Assembly (NCBI GenBank): GCA_035578155.1
Contig: JAPWDM010000002.1
Coordinates: 39,888,811-39,952,810 of the forward strand
Direction: 5' to 3'
Length of the DNA stretch: 64,000 nucleotides
Source: Brachynemurus nebulosus
Lineage: Eukaryota > Arthropoda > Insecta > Neuroptera > Myrmeleontidae
Positions 49,264 through 62,427 of this stretch are shown here, piece by piece. Below the pieces are notes generated by a model. It had not been told where the DNA came from. It did not search any database and was given only the letters and a program-made list of their open reading frames with translations. The stretch's first letter is position 1. Every line of letters starts with the position of its first letter. The translations under genes were made by a program, and so were the position numbers.

Positions 49264-51242
49264 TTTTACCAAATATATAAAAAAGACATATAATATATCC
49301 ACTACACATAATATATAGCATTGTATAGCAATATATATTTGGATTTAAAGCAAAATCACTTCACTTAACTATGTTCCGACATTTTGAAAAATGGCGGAAC
49401 ATCAAAAAACTAATATAATCTTATACACATCGATTAAACACGTTTTACTGAAAATTTTAGTTTAAATCATTTAGTTAATAATTAGAATCTATTAAAGAGT
49501 AACACCTATGTAAAATTTTGAATAACTGAATAATTTTTATTCCCTTAAAAATACGATCTTAAAAATGAAGTATAAAAGTCTAAAAGGTTTTACAACTAAA
49601 AAATACTCTTAATTAATAGGCATTACCCATAACTAAAAAAAAAAAATTATTATTACATAAAATAAATCTTTTCGAAAAAAACTCTTTTGTGGATTATTTA
49701 AAAAAAGTACTGCTTGCGTATCGTAAGTATTTATAATGTAAATGACATAACTTTTTTTATAAAATCAGCAAATAAAACATGCAATTACTGAAGACCATAT
49801 CGTCAGCTGTATATTGGTTTGTACCACGTTTGTACCAAGTGCACTTTTTAAAAATTTTTTCTAGATGGTTGTTTTCTTAGTTTTAGGCGTTGAGGAAGTC
49901 GAAACCACTATCAGAAAAAATTTTTTTAAAAATGAACTAGGTACAAACCAATACTCAGCTGACGATATGTTTTGTATTTTAATTATTATTATTATATAAT
50001 TTTGACGTCATTTCATTACTATCCATCCATTACATAAGCGCAATTTTTAATAAAGTATGCTAAAATGATGAAATAATACGTAACATATTTTTAGAAAAAA
50101 AAGTCACATTACAACTATAATGCCTTAAAATTTAACAACACTACACTTTTTTTTTTAAATGAAGTTCAATGTTTATTATTAAAATAAGTTTAGGTTAAGA
50201 AATATATGTATATATAACCATATAACTGCCTAAAATCTTTATAAGTTCTTTTTAATATTGATAGGAAAATATACTTCTTGCAATTCCGGATCTAAAATAT
50301 ATGATTTAATCCCTTCTAATAGGGTATAAAGTGGGACTTTTAGTCCCAAGAGATTAAAAAATTATTTTAGTCCCGTTTTTAAGCCAACCAACGAGCAGAA
50401 TTTACAGAACATCACCAATCAGCAATCAAAATTTAACTTAAATGGTGTTGCTAGGTAATTGAAAATAACAAATTCAAACTTGTAGATGAAGACAAACAGT
50501 TGTATTGTACAATTCGATGGATTTATTCAAAGGATACTTAATGGAATAGGTACTATTACATACAATTTGAATGATATTTAAATTTTTTTTTCTTAATTTT
50601 TATAATTTTAAATTATTCGGAATTCCAAAAAATAATATATACGTTACAGGACTAAAGTGTTTCTTTGATCCATCGTGTGAATTGTTGCCTTCACGCCTTT
50701 ACAGGCTCTCTGGTAAGGCGGCCAACTTTTTGCCTAGTCAGCACGGGACAATATAACAATTTTGGACATTATTTTTATTCATATGATATTTTGAAAAATT
50801 TCTTTTTTTCTTTTTTTTTAAATATAATTGGCGAATAAATACAAAAATTACATTTTTTACAAAAAAAAAAAAAAAAAAAAATTTAAAAATTTAAAAAAAA
50901 ATTTGACTGATGAGCGAAACAAAAAACAAAAACACTTCTGGGACGTATTAGACTCATTTTGGAACAATTAGCAGCAACAATTTTTTCAAGACTGTCCAGC
51001 AGAATCCGAAACGGCTCGTCGCCTTACCTTCTAGTAATAAGGTTTATAATTAGAATTAAATCACACTTCAGTACCTTGGTGTATAATACACGTAATACAC
51101 TATTGGTTCAGACACTCTTAACTAAAAAGTCAGAATAAAATTGCCGGCTTATGATTATTTTGTCATTCTTTCACCCGCTATTTTCTCAACACACCTAACC
51201 TTTTTACTATCAATATAAAAAAGAACTGATGTTACATAAAAA
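49264..51242. other. Intergenic region between the QTGAL pseudogene and the second SINA-like gene
   Basis: Contains the fold-back element at 49796..49969 and a 25 bp poly-A tract near 50861. No gene supported; the frame at 50571..50756 has no recognisable domain. Confidence 0.5.
49796..49969. mobile_element. Short fold-back element, 174 bp
   Basis: CATATCGTCAGCTGTATATT and its near reverse complement, extending through GGTTTGTACC, form arms of about 30 bp at the two ends. A further TTTTTAAAAATTTTTTCT-type pair lies inside. Confidence 0.75.
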
Positions 51243-52694
51243 TTAACTAATAGCGCAGTCATTATCTTTCTGTTTTGTAGACTGACTCCGAGATGGTTTT
51301 CTGTATTGTTCGGATGATCTTAATGGTTGCTGCTGATACGAACGTGCACTCGAATAATCTGATGACAAAGTATTAGCTTCATTCAGCAATTCTTTATAAG
51401 TTCGGGTCACTTCTTTTTCACGTGTTGCTGACTCCTCATATGGCGGTGGAGGATCACGTCGTAATGGGTTTTGTAATGGATCTACAAATGAATGAGAAAC
51501 ACTTGGAGTGTAACTCGGCTGTTCTTTACGTTTTAGTGAAGATTCATATTGAGATAATGGTCTTGTATGTAACTGATCGAATTGCTGCTGCAAGCTTATT
51601 GGAGCAGTTGGAGGTTTTAATACAGATTGTTGTGAAGGTTCAATCAATTCACTATGTTCATATGGTGCTGATGCTTGTTGAGAGCCGTTATTTGAAGAAG
51701 ATACTTGATATCCTTGGAATCGTTCCTTTGATTTGCTTTCTGATCTTTTCCGATTTGCTGGCCCATCACGATGGTCTTGTTTTCTGTAATTTTTCCCTTG
51801 ATTCTTCCACTGACGACGTTGTTGAAATTGCTTTTTATTTTCATTTTGACAACCATTATTTTCAACAGTGCTTGAATTATTTGTGGCCTGTTCTGTTGCT
51901 TGTTGGTTTATTTTTAGATTTTCCAATTTTAACTCCTTTTTCTTGATATAATAATTAAACGATATAGTATTATCAGTAATAAAATCTGATGCCTGTTTGA
52001 ATGACAGAACGCCACAGTTTTCATTAATAAAAGCATCCATTGGGTCTTCTGAATCACTTAAACAATATTTTGTAAATTCATGTTTAATATTTGGATCGTG
52101 TCTGGAAATAATTTCAATTTTATAGTAAAAATCGGAAGCCATTTGTTTGGTACCAATTAATTGAAAAAGAAAGAAAATCTTTTGTTTTTGAAAATCGATT
52201 CTGTGTTTATACCAAAAAATTTCATTGTGTTGACGCACTAATTGAATAAAGTTGAATGATTTTGCATTTATGATTTTCATTGGCACGGTAATAGGCATAT
52301 TACCAAACGAAGATTTAATGTGACTTCTAAAATGTGTATTTATTTGATTGTAAGGACCTTTCCATGGACAATTTCCAGTGCGACTGAATTTTGAATACTC
52401 ACATTTGTGTATTTTATAGATACACTCATTTTCATGTTCCGTTTTTAGTTGTAATGGTAAAGAAGTATGACAACCATTTTCCATAAATTTACAAGGATGT
52501 GGTTGCGTTAATAATGCTCTTTCAATTGATGGATCTATTTTAAATGGTACCGTGCCACCACAAACCACACACTCATCAAATTTCTCAATACAACTTTTAC
52601 AAAAATTGTGAGTACTATCTTTCGCACACTGACGAATTAGACCTTTTAAATAGTTGTGGCAAACTCGGCATATCAAACTTCTATTATCCTCCAT
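51243..52694 (-). CDS. SINA/SIAH-like RING protein with Q-rich PPxY tail, 483 aa
   Basis: The RING ligands are C9, C12, C23, H29, C32, C35, C42 and C45 (LICRVCHNYL...HNFCKSCIEKFDECVVC). A SIAH zinc-finger segment follows (HPCKFMENGCHTSLPL, HENECIYKIHKCEY, NCPWKG, HFRSH). A sina/TRAF-like domain runs to about residue 260 (RQHNEIFWYKHRIDF, FYYKIEIISRHDP). The remaining 220 residues are low-complexity: Q/N-rich, then basic (RKQDHRDGPANRKRSESKSK), then a PPPPYEES stretch with PPPY at 416-419, a possible WW-domain ligand. It ends DCAIS. It is single-exon and clearly paralogous to 16188..17000, which lacks the tail. Its target is unknown. Confidence 0.87.
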   Translation of the reverse strand: MEDNRSLICRVCHNYLKGLIRQCAKDSTHNFCKSCIEKFDECVVCGGTVPFKIDPSIERALLTQPHPCKFMENGCHTSLPLQLKTEHENECIYKIHKCEYSKFSRTGNCPWKGPYNQINTHFRSHIKSSFGNMPITVPMKIINAKSFNFIQLVRQHNEIFWYKHRIDFQKQKIFFLFQLIGTKQMASDFYYKIEIISRHDPNIKHEFTKYCLSDSEDPMDAFINENCGVLSFKQASDFITDNTISFNYYIKKKELKLENLKINQQATEQATNNSSTVENNGCQNENKKQFQQRRQWKNQGKNYRKQDHRDGPANRKRSESKSKERFQGYQVSSSNNGSQQASAPYEHSELIEPSQQSVLKPPTAPISLQQQFDQLHTRPLSQYESSLKRKEQPSYTPSVSHSFVDPLQNPLRRDPPPPYEESATREKEVTRTYKELLNEANTLSSDYSSARSYQQQPLRSSEQYRKPSRSQSTKQKDNDCAIS

Positions 52695-54330
52695 ACTATT
52701 GCTTTTTAACCTAATTAATAAAAAAAAAAATGTATCAGTTCGTTGTATGTGAGTAATTGAGACTGAACTATTAATATTCCCCAGAACTATACCAATATTT
52801 TTGTTATCAATTTGCTTCTGTTCTGAGTTTTACGTATTTCAAGCCTTTTTAGTGGCGAGGAAATAAATTCTAATAATAGAAAGAACGATTACAGATCGAT
52901 ATAAACTTAAACCGGGCGGTAGTAATTTGCGCACCAAACAAAAGATTACAGATAAATTCCGCATTCATCTTTTGAAATTATCATGATCCTATGTGTATTT
53001 TCCGCACTAAACAATTGAAAATAAACCTAATTATTTTTTGATAAAATTATATTTAATTGGTGTGTATAATACATAAACAGGGTGTCAATTTAAAAACAAG
53101 CCAGGCCTTGTATCTTTGGAACCGTAATAGGGAACTAAAATATGTTAAAACCGTTTCTAGAACATGAAGAGGGAAGCATTATGACCGGCATGGGAAACTT
53201 TTGCAACCAACCCCTTAGCTTCAGCCACCCCAATCCTATTTTTTTTTAAATTGTAAGACCCCACTTATGGTACATCATTGGAAAGTTCTTTAAAATGCCG
53301 TTCATTAGTACCATACACAATATTATCGAATATTTTTTGAAGATAGGTTAGGTTAATTTAATTAGTTTTGACAACATATTTCGACTTTGATATAAAAACT
53401 AGGTGGTGAGGTTAGTTTAGGTTAGTTTAGTTAGTTTTTATAATATACTTCGACTTTGATATAAAATTAGGTGGTGAGGTTACTTAAGGTTAGGTTAGTT
53501 TAGTTTAGTTTCAAGAATATACTTAGACTTTGATATAAAAACTAGGTGATGAGGTTAGTCTAGGTTAGGTTAGTTTAGTTAGTTTTGATAATATACTTCG
53601 ACTTTGATATAAAACTAGGTGGTGAGGTTAGTTAAGGTTTGATTAGTTTATTTTCCCTTTGCCCGAATTCTTATGAGATAAAAGCAGTTAATTGAAAATT
53701 AGTCACCTGTCTGATTAGCATTTTTAGCATTTTCTTTTGCCTAAATTTACATGATAATAAGGAGCTAGCTGAATATTAATCGCCTTCATAATTAGCATTT
53801 CCTTTTGTCCCAATTTCTAAAAAAGTGGTTTCGTTTTTGTTGTAAATATTTTAGGAATAAATCGAATGGCAATTATCAAAAAACTCAGCCGGTATATAGG
53901 TTTGTCGTGTACATACTTATGTTAATTTTCTGACCAGTGCGGAATTTACCACATAAATTAACAAACAGTTGATGCATTTTAAAAAAAAGTGCGGAAATTA
54001 CATGTGCCCCCTAAACCTATCCAAAAGGCAGGTATGTAAGTCACAAACATAAACAGCTCATTTTTGCCTAAATTAAAATAACAAAATACAAAAGATGTAA
54101 TTTTTAACCGAATTTCTAAGTATTTAAAGTTTTTAATCTAGTTACCTACCCAATTAATGTGAATAAAGAGATGATCTGTGAAAGAGATCAACTATTTTAC
54201 GTTTTAAGTAAAACTGTATGCGTTTATAATTTAATTATAAACGCATACTTACGCATTTTAATTGTTAAAATTGCCAATTCCATCTATCACAACAAAACAA
54301 AGTTTACTATTCAATAGAAAAATACGTATA
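52695..54330. other. Intergenic region with a tandem array
   Basis: Holds the array at 53341..53650. Two GTAATTTCCGCAC-like motifs near 52930 and 53990 are inverted and could be the worn ends of an element of about 1.1 kb. No gene. Confidence 0.4.
53341..53650. repeat. Tandem array, 69-74 bp unit, four copies, GGTTAG-rich
   Basis: The phrase GACTTTGATATAAAA occurs at about 53383, 53452, 53526 and 53600. Each is followed by CTAGGTG(G/A)TGAGGTTAGT and TTAGGTTAGTTTAG. The resemblance to TTAGG telomeric repeats is partial and irregular. Confidence 0.85.
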
Positions 54331-55781
54331 CAGCTAACCCCCGAAGAATACGAGTTTCGAAGAACACAGGTACTTTCCCCCGGTTTTAAACTACACGGTT
54401 TCAAACTACACGATTTTTGAGTAATTTGGAACAAAAATACATATATGAGCCGTTTATTTTGAAAGTGGGGCAAGTCCATATTTTGTTATTTCGAGATATT
54501 TAAGGGTTTGCGTTTCAATAAATTTAAAAATATTGGTAAGCATAAATAGACATATTTTTTGTATTTTGTGGTATTAGATAATGTAAATCTACAATCCAAT
54601 AGTGTTTATAGTACTGGCTAAAAAAATAGTGGTTTTATTACAACTAAATGGACTTGCCTCATTTTCAAAATTAATTAATTATTGTAATCGTTAATTTAAA
54701 TGGATAATATTTGAATTTTATCATTTAAAAATAAACATAATAAAAACTTTTCATACGACAGTTCAACTTCAGAAGCACGTACTGTGACATTATTACCCCC
54801 TGCCAGTGCCTTAGTAGTAGAAATGAATGTATGAAAGTATGTACTTTAAAAGGGCGACTCACCTCACCCTCTTTGCAGTGTTGCTTAAAATGGATTTGGA
54901 AATTTATTCTAATTGTTTTAAACTATTTTCCTTGAAGAAGTTTTTAATTACTCAAATAGTACGATTATGTCGACACAGTCACCCCCGTAGTTAATTACTC
55001 CTAGATTTAATATTAGGAAATTGAGTAAAAATAGGTCGATTAGTTTTTTTTTACGTACATTTGAAATTTGTAAATAAAACTTTATTATATTTTATTTTTT
55101 ACCCCTTTTCGCAAAATTAACCCCCAAATTTTAGCGCTAAACTACCAACAATTTCATAATAATTTAAACAAATTTGTGTAAATTTAAACAAATTACATAT
55201 CAATAAATAGCTTTTTAAAAAAGAGCAGTATCGCCAATTTAAGCTTTTGCTCTATTTCTTACCGTTTTCGACATATTTGAAAAATTAAATTTTCAGCCCA
55301 ATTTTTGCAGGACGATTTCACCCCTTTAAACCGCTTTAAGGGTTAAACCGTTCTACAATATATCTAAGTTTCATCAAAATCAATAGGTCCGGTATCGGAA
55401 ATTTTACTTGTAAGATGAACTTGCACCACTACCAAAATAAACATATTTACAATACTGTTAAGAGCTAGAACTTCAATCTTCCAAATATTAGGCTTCTGAA
55501 TTTTTTTGATTATAAATTGTTGACAGATAAAAAGATCATACTAAGTCATATCTAGAACTACCATTATCTTCATTTTTTTCAAAAATGGACATGCCCCACT
55601 TTCAAAATAAACGGCTCATATTATTTGATATAAAATTATTTCCAAATATGTCATATAATATAACTATACGAATTTTTTTTTTTTATTTCACATTTCAACG
55701 GAATCTCGTTTTTTGTAGTCTCGAGTAACACGGTTTCAAAGAACACGGAACCAATTAATCGTGTTCTTCGGGGGTTACCTG
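54331..55781. mobile_element. pogo/Tigger-like element, 1.45 kb, TA-flanked
   Basis: The ends CAGCTAACCCCCGAAGAATA and, read inward, CAGGTAACCCCCGAAGAACA are flanked by TA. A second inverted pair (GAGCCGTTTATTTTGAAAGT and complement) lies near 54448 and 55600. No transposase frame remains. Confidence 0.8.
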
Positions 55782-56540
55782 TAGTTACATTACAGGTATG
55801 TTCCAACAAACACTCTAATTAATTCTCGTTTTAATGAGCAAGCGCATAGTTGACTTTACTGTTCAAACTAAGCAAAATTGTAATTCCATTTACACACAAT
55901 TTGAAATTCTGTGTTTCAACAAGTGTTTAAATCTAATTCTTAACTCACCCGAATTGATTTTTAAAATTCTTGCTTCAGAGTAAGTATTTCAAATCCTAGA
56001 CATGCGCATTAACGAAAATTTAAATTTTAACCTTACAATTTAAAAATTTAAATAATAAATAAACAAATTTTAAGTTTGAATTGTTCTGTCAAAAGACAAA
56101 TTTCAAATTTTTGACTTTATTTAATTGTTGTAATAGGTATATATTTTTTTTTTAATTAGTACATAATAATTTTTTAGTGGATATATTTTTTGTAAATATT
56201 CTTCATAGTATAGAAGGTATAGAATACATAACCCAAGTCTTTAGTAGAGTGCCTATAATATATAGAGTGGTGACATGTGTGCTGAACGCTGATTGGTTCC
56301 GGCATTTTCTACCCAAAGTTTTCGTAAAATACATTGGAAATAAATTAAATGTTAACAAAAACCATTTAGTTTAACTTAGAAAGAATAATTAAATTAAAAA
56401 TTTTTAATTGTTCATTAATTCATAACTTATTAACAATAATTATGTACTCAAAAATATTTACTCATATTGTGATAATTAATTTTGAAGCTTCCCGCTCTTT
56501 TTTGAATAGAAAATGGATTATATGTCACGACTCTATTTAT

Positions 56541-57195
56541 TATAGGGACCAGAGAACAAAGAGAACGAACATTACTATGTCTATACTAGGGAAACGAGCG
56601 TAACCACAAAGGATAGAAAATAAACCCCCACTATGTTATATATGTGCACGCCATATATGTATTATAACTATATGGCCAATTCCTATAAGAGGCAGTGGTG
56701 CCGATGAAGTGAGACGGATAGACATCGGGTAGAGGCACTTCAGTTGTTTTGCGCAGATGCATCAATTAGTGTTTACCGTGTTTACTGTTCAGATTGGTTC
56801 ATATTACCACCAAAAAGGTCGCATTTGCGCAAAACGAACAAAATACTTCAAAAATCTGCACCGTGATGTTGGGACGTTTTTTTCATATCCATTTGGCTAT
56901 ATATGTATACTACATATATGGTGCTCGCGGAGTTGTGTGTGTTAGTCCGTTGCATGTTGTGTGTATTAGTGTCTTGCATACATACATATAATAATATGTA
57001 CGTGGTGGTGGTACATATGATGTACGTATACCACGTACATATACCGTGTTAATACGAGAGGTAACAATATAACAACAATTGAAACATATCCATTGAGTGC
57101 TGGCGAATGAATGAGGACTAAGCAGCCTAAGATTAAGATGCACATAAGTGATTGCAGAAAAGAGATAGATGTATTCGTTCTATTTGTTCTGTGAT
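56541..57195. mobile_element. Inverted relative of the 18.2-18.6 kb MITE segment, itself interrupted
   Basis: 56545..56650 and 56925..57195 match 18590..18215 in reverse (e.g. TACTAGGGAAACGAGCGTAA; TGAGTGCTGGCGAATGAATG). About 270 bp between them, starting and ending around CCATATATGT / ACATATATGG, is absent at 18 kb and looks like a separate insertion. Confidence 0.75.
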
Positions 57196-57230
57196 AGGGA
57201 CTCTAGTCTTTAATAGAGAGTAGAGACATA

Positions 57231-57439
57231 CCGTCGTCCCTCAACTTATTGACAATTTAACTTATTGACAATGATCGTAGTTTACCTCAAGTTATAGACA
57301 AACCATCTATATGTACGCACTGCCACACTACGACACAGCACGTATGACCTTGGGTACATACATATGATTTGTCTATAACTTAAGGTAAACTACGATCATC
57401 GTCAATAACTTAAATTGTCAATAAGTTGAGGGACGACTG
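57231..57439. mobile_element. TA-flanked palindromic MITE, 209 bp
   Basis: The arms CCGTCGTCCCTCAACTTATT and the inverse of ...TTGAGGGACGACTG are flanked by TA and run for about 75 bp with few mismatches. Confidence 0.85.
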
Positions 57440-57579
57440 TATTTTGAAATCCCTAAGAATTAATATAAACGTTCCTACATATTAAATACCGAACTGAAGT
57501 TTTGAATTGAATTTGATTTGACCTTCAAATGACATTATCGAATTTAAAATACTGGATTCACTCGAACTGGAAATACTAC

Positions 57580-58071
57580 GCTGCGTTCAGAAATGCTTAC
57601 CCGGTGACACCCGGGCGATATTTGATTACCCAGAACGTTCAAAAATCACTTAGGTCAAATTAAACACATTACCAACACTCGTTCAAAAATAACTATAATT
57701 TTAACCCAGAGTAACTTTTAATCGCCGCGGTCTGGACTGGAGTGACTTAGGGTAAAATGGTAATTCAGGCGCAGTAATACTATACTTGACATTTCAACAT
57801 ACGTATAACATAATTATATGTGTATTTCAAACGGTTTAACGGTTTATTATTATTGTATTATATTATTAATTTTAGTTTATTAGGATTTTAAATACAAAAA
57901 CGATAATTACGTAGAAATAAAAAACTGATAGTGATAAAAAGAGGTTATGTTATATTTGTAATTCTCGAGATCGTTCAAATATTAACCGATACGGTGTGAC
58001 ATCCTAAGGATATTCCGACAATTACCCTATCAAAACACACTCTACCTTCACCTTTTATTTTTGAACGCAGC
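57580..58071. mobile_element. Element with GCTGCGTTCA ends, about 490 bp
   Basis: GCTGCGTTCAGAAAT at the left and ATTTTTGAACGCAGC at the right are inverted with one mismatch. Target duplication not resolved. Confidence 0.6.
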
Positions 58072-58094
58072 CCTAGTGTTTGTTGGAACATACC

Positions 58095-61000
58095 TCACAA
58101 TTTACAATCAAAATTAGACGCCATACTCAAAAATCAGCATCAAATTCTAATTACCTAAATATCGTAAATACCTATTACAATTTCTAATTTTGACTTTATT
58201 TATTATTTTCATTTGAATTACGTATTCTGTATACTTAATAATACATCTTCTATAGGTTCAAATATTGTATGTATTTGAATAGCTTTTCCGCCTTTTATAA
58301 CACAAAAATTGAATTTTTTATTATTTATTAATACTTTTAATATTAAACAAAAGTAATTTAGTACTAAAACTGTTCAAGTCACTAATATTAATAACTTTGG
58401 GTATCAGAGACTGTGTTTTAATCATAAAAAATAGTTAATATCGTTAATATGGTTAATATATCTAATTCTTTAAATAAATTTTCATTAAGCTTGTCAAGGA
58501 ATTCATTAATTATTAAAAATAATTATCTAAATTTCTATATAATTTTTAGTAAATATGTACACTGTAATGTCTTACCTATTATATGTATATAATTACTGAA
58601 GACAAATCAACTTTAAAATATGTATTTCAGTATATCACCCACTTCAAGTAATTTAAACAAATAAGAAATAAGCTATCATCAAATTATTGTCCATATCGTC
58701 CATACATTTATACTTATTGAACTTTTACCACTTTTATCAGTATGATCAGCACTATTAGTTTTTTTTTTATTATTATTTATAATATATGTACTTACAAAAG
58801 CAACAGAAGTATGAAATATTATGTCTAATGTAAATTTATTGTTTACTTATCTGCGCAAAACCGCACACCCCGCAGCACAAAAATACTCCACGATGTATTC
58901 AAACTAAGTACTTACGTAGGTATGGTAGGGATTTGTTCTGTGGTAGGGGTGGTAGGTATGGTAGGTATCGTAGGTATTATGGCATATTACGCAGGTATGT
59001 ATGGAGTTATGTAGACTCAAACATAAAATAATTGAAAATTGTCAGTCACACCAATCTCAAAATATGTTGTTTCCCTACTGTATGAAAAGTAAGGGGAATC
59101 CCTCATTTTGCCAACTATGCGTAAAACTCGTAAAATATACATACATTTTTAGTAAGACACGTTAGTGAGGGGTATCTGGGGTATAAGACGCATCAGTTCA
59201 CTAGGTTCATTGTACGTATCGTACGTATGGTACGTGTATAAGTGTTTATTTTTGTCTAAAAATATACTACTTACATGTTTATCTAAATGAAATATATATG
59301 CATTCAAAACGATTCATTTTACTGCCTGACAATAAGATAAATTTTGCATAATAGTTATTTGTGTATTAAGAGCGCAAAATGGTATATTGCCGCTCGATTG
59401 AAAATGTTGACGCGCGACGTCGTCAGGCGAAGCGCATTAATTTTATGAGAGCGGCAATATCATTTTGTGCTTGAATTACACACAAAATTTTTTCTACAAT
59501 CTTATAAAATGTATTTTTTATTTAAAAGATACTTAAAAAAATAATAATGGACGTTAATATTTACTTTAATGTCTTGCAGCTTCAGAAATATTTGGAGGTG
59601 TACTTGAGAAATCACTGTCACAATTTACATATACATATATTTCCATCATATATGTATAGATTTCTTAAAATTTTTTATTCTTATTTTTTATTAATTATAG
59701 TTATTTTTTATTTTTAATTAATATTTTCTAGTTATTTTGAAATTTAATAAAATTAATATTTCACTTGATTACCATAAAAAAAATAATTTTAGAATCTGTA
59801 TATTTGTTACCATAGAAAATATAAACAACGCCTACCCGATTTGTAATTAAATATACGTTGAGCGAGCGACAAAGGATTACTTTACGCTTTAAAGCGCAAA
59901 GTAGTACTTCGTTGCTCGACAACGAGTCTTTGGCAAATAGCCATTTTGCGCTCTCTTCACAGAGCGCAAAAGCCTTCTTTCCACTAAGATTGTAGAAAAA
60001 ATTTATTAATTTATAATAACTATTAATCAATATGTACAATATTTAATCCTTGGTACACCAAAACAGTTTCGCTATGCTAGTGAGGGGAAATGATTGAATA
60101 AAACAAAATCCATTGTCTTTACGTAATAAATTCTTTTTTTTTAAGTTGAAAGATAAATAAAAATTTATTTCTTTGGTACAGCAATACCCCCCCCCCCCCC
60201 AAGAACACGATTATGTGGTTCCGTGTTCTTTGAAACCGTGTTGTGCAAGACCACAAAAAACGGGATTTCGTTTTATATACATACATTTGTAAGTAATGTG
60301 TATTTAGGTCGGTCTATAATAAAATGTACCGTAGTTTGGGTGAAACGGAACGATTTTAAACTTTGTAGTAGATTTTCATACCATTTTGTAACAACTAGAC
60401 GATAAAAAATGGATTGGCATTATTTCCGATCGCTTATTCTTCATACTTACAATTTTAAAAATCCATTTTATTTTTTAGTTAGCTAGAAAATTGAAATAAT
60501 AGGCGGTTCTATTCACCTCGCACTTCGGGGTATCGCGGAACGAATGAAGGGTGAATAGGAATTTTGGACATGGCTGTCCAGTTTGTCTATAAAATGGTAG
60601 CAATAGCTGATAAATTAATTTTACTGGTAGAAGAATGAAAAGAAAAAACGAAAAAATATGCATATATCATAAACTTACCACTTCGATACAGTCGTTCGAC
60701 AGATAAAAAACCATTTGTACATATGTGTCACGCTTACATTATATTATTACAATATATTTAATTATTTAACACACTTGTTTGGTACTAACCTACTTCATGT
60801 ACGTTATGTATAATACTAATGTACTTATGTACAAAGCTGACTTTTATTCGAAGTTTGTAATAAATTTATTTCTACATATTTTATTTTTAACAAGCTTTCT
60901 AAAATACTCTTAAACTTATGCGATATTAAACATCTTAAACAAAACATCAAGTATATTAAAATAAATATAAACTTATTTACATTTCATATATTTAACACAT

Positions 61001-62289
61001 TTTTTTCAATTGAACAAAAATATACGTAACATATATACGTATTAATTTTGAATTATAATGATCTTAAATATTCTTAAAATTTTGGTTAGCACTGGTACGT
61101 CATTCTAAAGTAGTTCCCATTCAGCATTCTGACTCTACCGTTCCTATTGATCTGATACGCGTTCCTATTCATGCTGCATGCATTCCGATTGTCCCTGTTT
61201 TCGTTTCCAGTGACCCCTAATTTGGATCCTATTCACCCCAATTAATAATTGGGACAAATATACAAAATATCTGTAAACAATTGGCATTATTTTACATATT
61301 TTGAATAAATAAAGGATCCAATTTTTTCAGTTTACCACCCTTTTGAACATAAATACAGTTTAAGCAAATTACGAAGCAACTTTTGGTAACCTAATTTTTG
61401 TGCCATTTTACTACTGATTTTTGACATTTAATTTTTTTAAATAATTTTATTAGTTTTAACATTAATTAAATTTATTTTATATTATGAATTAATTTTAATT
61501 CATATAGGAATCAAATACAACCGTCTTTAAGGTAAAAATTAAAAAATTACAGTAATTAAAAGAAATTATTTGTTTCGTTCCTATTCGTACCCAAATTCCT
61601 GTACACTCCATTTGACCGGTACCTGTTTTTTATCGTTTGTAAATGTTGCTTTACGTTATTTAAAACTTTGATCGTAAATATTGTGTAAACGGTGTATTGT
61701 AGTTCGAAAATAACGAAATTTTTGAAAGCTTAAAAGCGAAGCAATTTGTATAGTATTCCAAATGTATCGCGATTGTCAAAACCTACTTTTCGTTATCGAA
61801 AATTATCGATATCGAGTTACTCATCATAAACTGATTATAATTAATTAATTTAGGTTCATTAGTCCCATTGATTTTCAAAATAGAATATTTTCAAAAAAAA
61901 TTGGTTTTCCAGGCGTATTTTTTACATTAAAATATAGAATTACAATTCAAGAACATTTCAATTGATTGTTTGAAAAATATAATAATTTAAAAATTAATTA
62001 CCATAAAGAGAATGTAAAAGTATAAGATTAAAAAAAATATACATAATTTTATTTAAATTCACTGTCACAAAATGTATTGATAATTCTTTCTTTTTTACAG
62101 ATTTGTGGTATCATCTATTTTCTGTAGCATCAAATATACAAATTCTTAAAATTTAATAAATTTGGGTCCATTAATATTACGAATGATGGTAAAATGCTCT
62201 ATATTTTTATAGTTTAGATTCCACCAATTTTAATAATTCTTCAAATCAACTATAGCTACTCGCATAACATAACTCACATACGAAATTAT
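58095..62289. other. Intergenic AT-rich sequence with scattered hairpins
   Basis: No supported gene. Hairpins with TTGCCGCTC (59390/59451) and TTTTGCGCTCT (59946/59963) arms occur. TTTTTTCTACAATCTTA and its inverse near 59487 and 59990 may mark another element. 60186..60290 is a solo end of the pogo-like element at 54331. Confidence 0.5.
60186..60290 (+). repeat. Solo terminal fragment of the CAGGTAACCCCCG element
   Basis: From a poly-C run, CCCCCAAGAACACGATTA and GTTCCGTGTTCTTTGAAACC match the inverted right end of 54331..55781. The other end of this copy is missing. Confidence 0.75.
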
Positions 62290-62427
62290 ATTTTCTACTA
62301 ATTTTTAGCGAATTTCGAAAACTCGAAATTCAGCTATTACAGCCGGTGTCATGACGCAACCTAAGCCCGGGACCATAACAGATATATGTTTTGAGGTCCC
62401 TAGAATACGAAAATGATATTCACTAAA

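Larger units (their letters stand above)
55795..58094. mobile_element. 2.3 kb element with GGTATGTTCCAACAAACACT ends
   Basis: The 20 bp ends are perfect inverted repeats (55795..55814 and 58075..58094). Inside are an inverted copy of the 18 kb MITE (56541..57195), a TA-flanked palindrome (57231..57439) and a further element (57580..58071). Superfamily unassigned. Confidence 0.75.

Noticed and set aside
51422..51946. 174-codon frame on the plus strand
   Set aside because: It is the antisense of the Q-rich tail of the 483 aa SINA-like protein, with no domain of its own.
53341..53650. Interstitial telomere (TTAGG)n
   Set aside because: The GGTTAG words are embedded in 69-74 bp units and never run as a pentamer array.
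56757..57143. Several 60-77 codon frames around 56.8-57.1 kb
   Set aside because: They lie in an interrupted copy of the 18 kb MITE; matching frames there arise from repeat identity, not from selection on protein.
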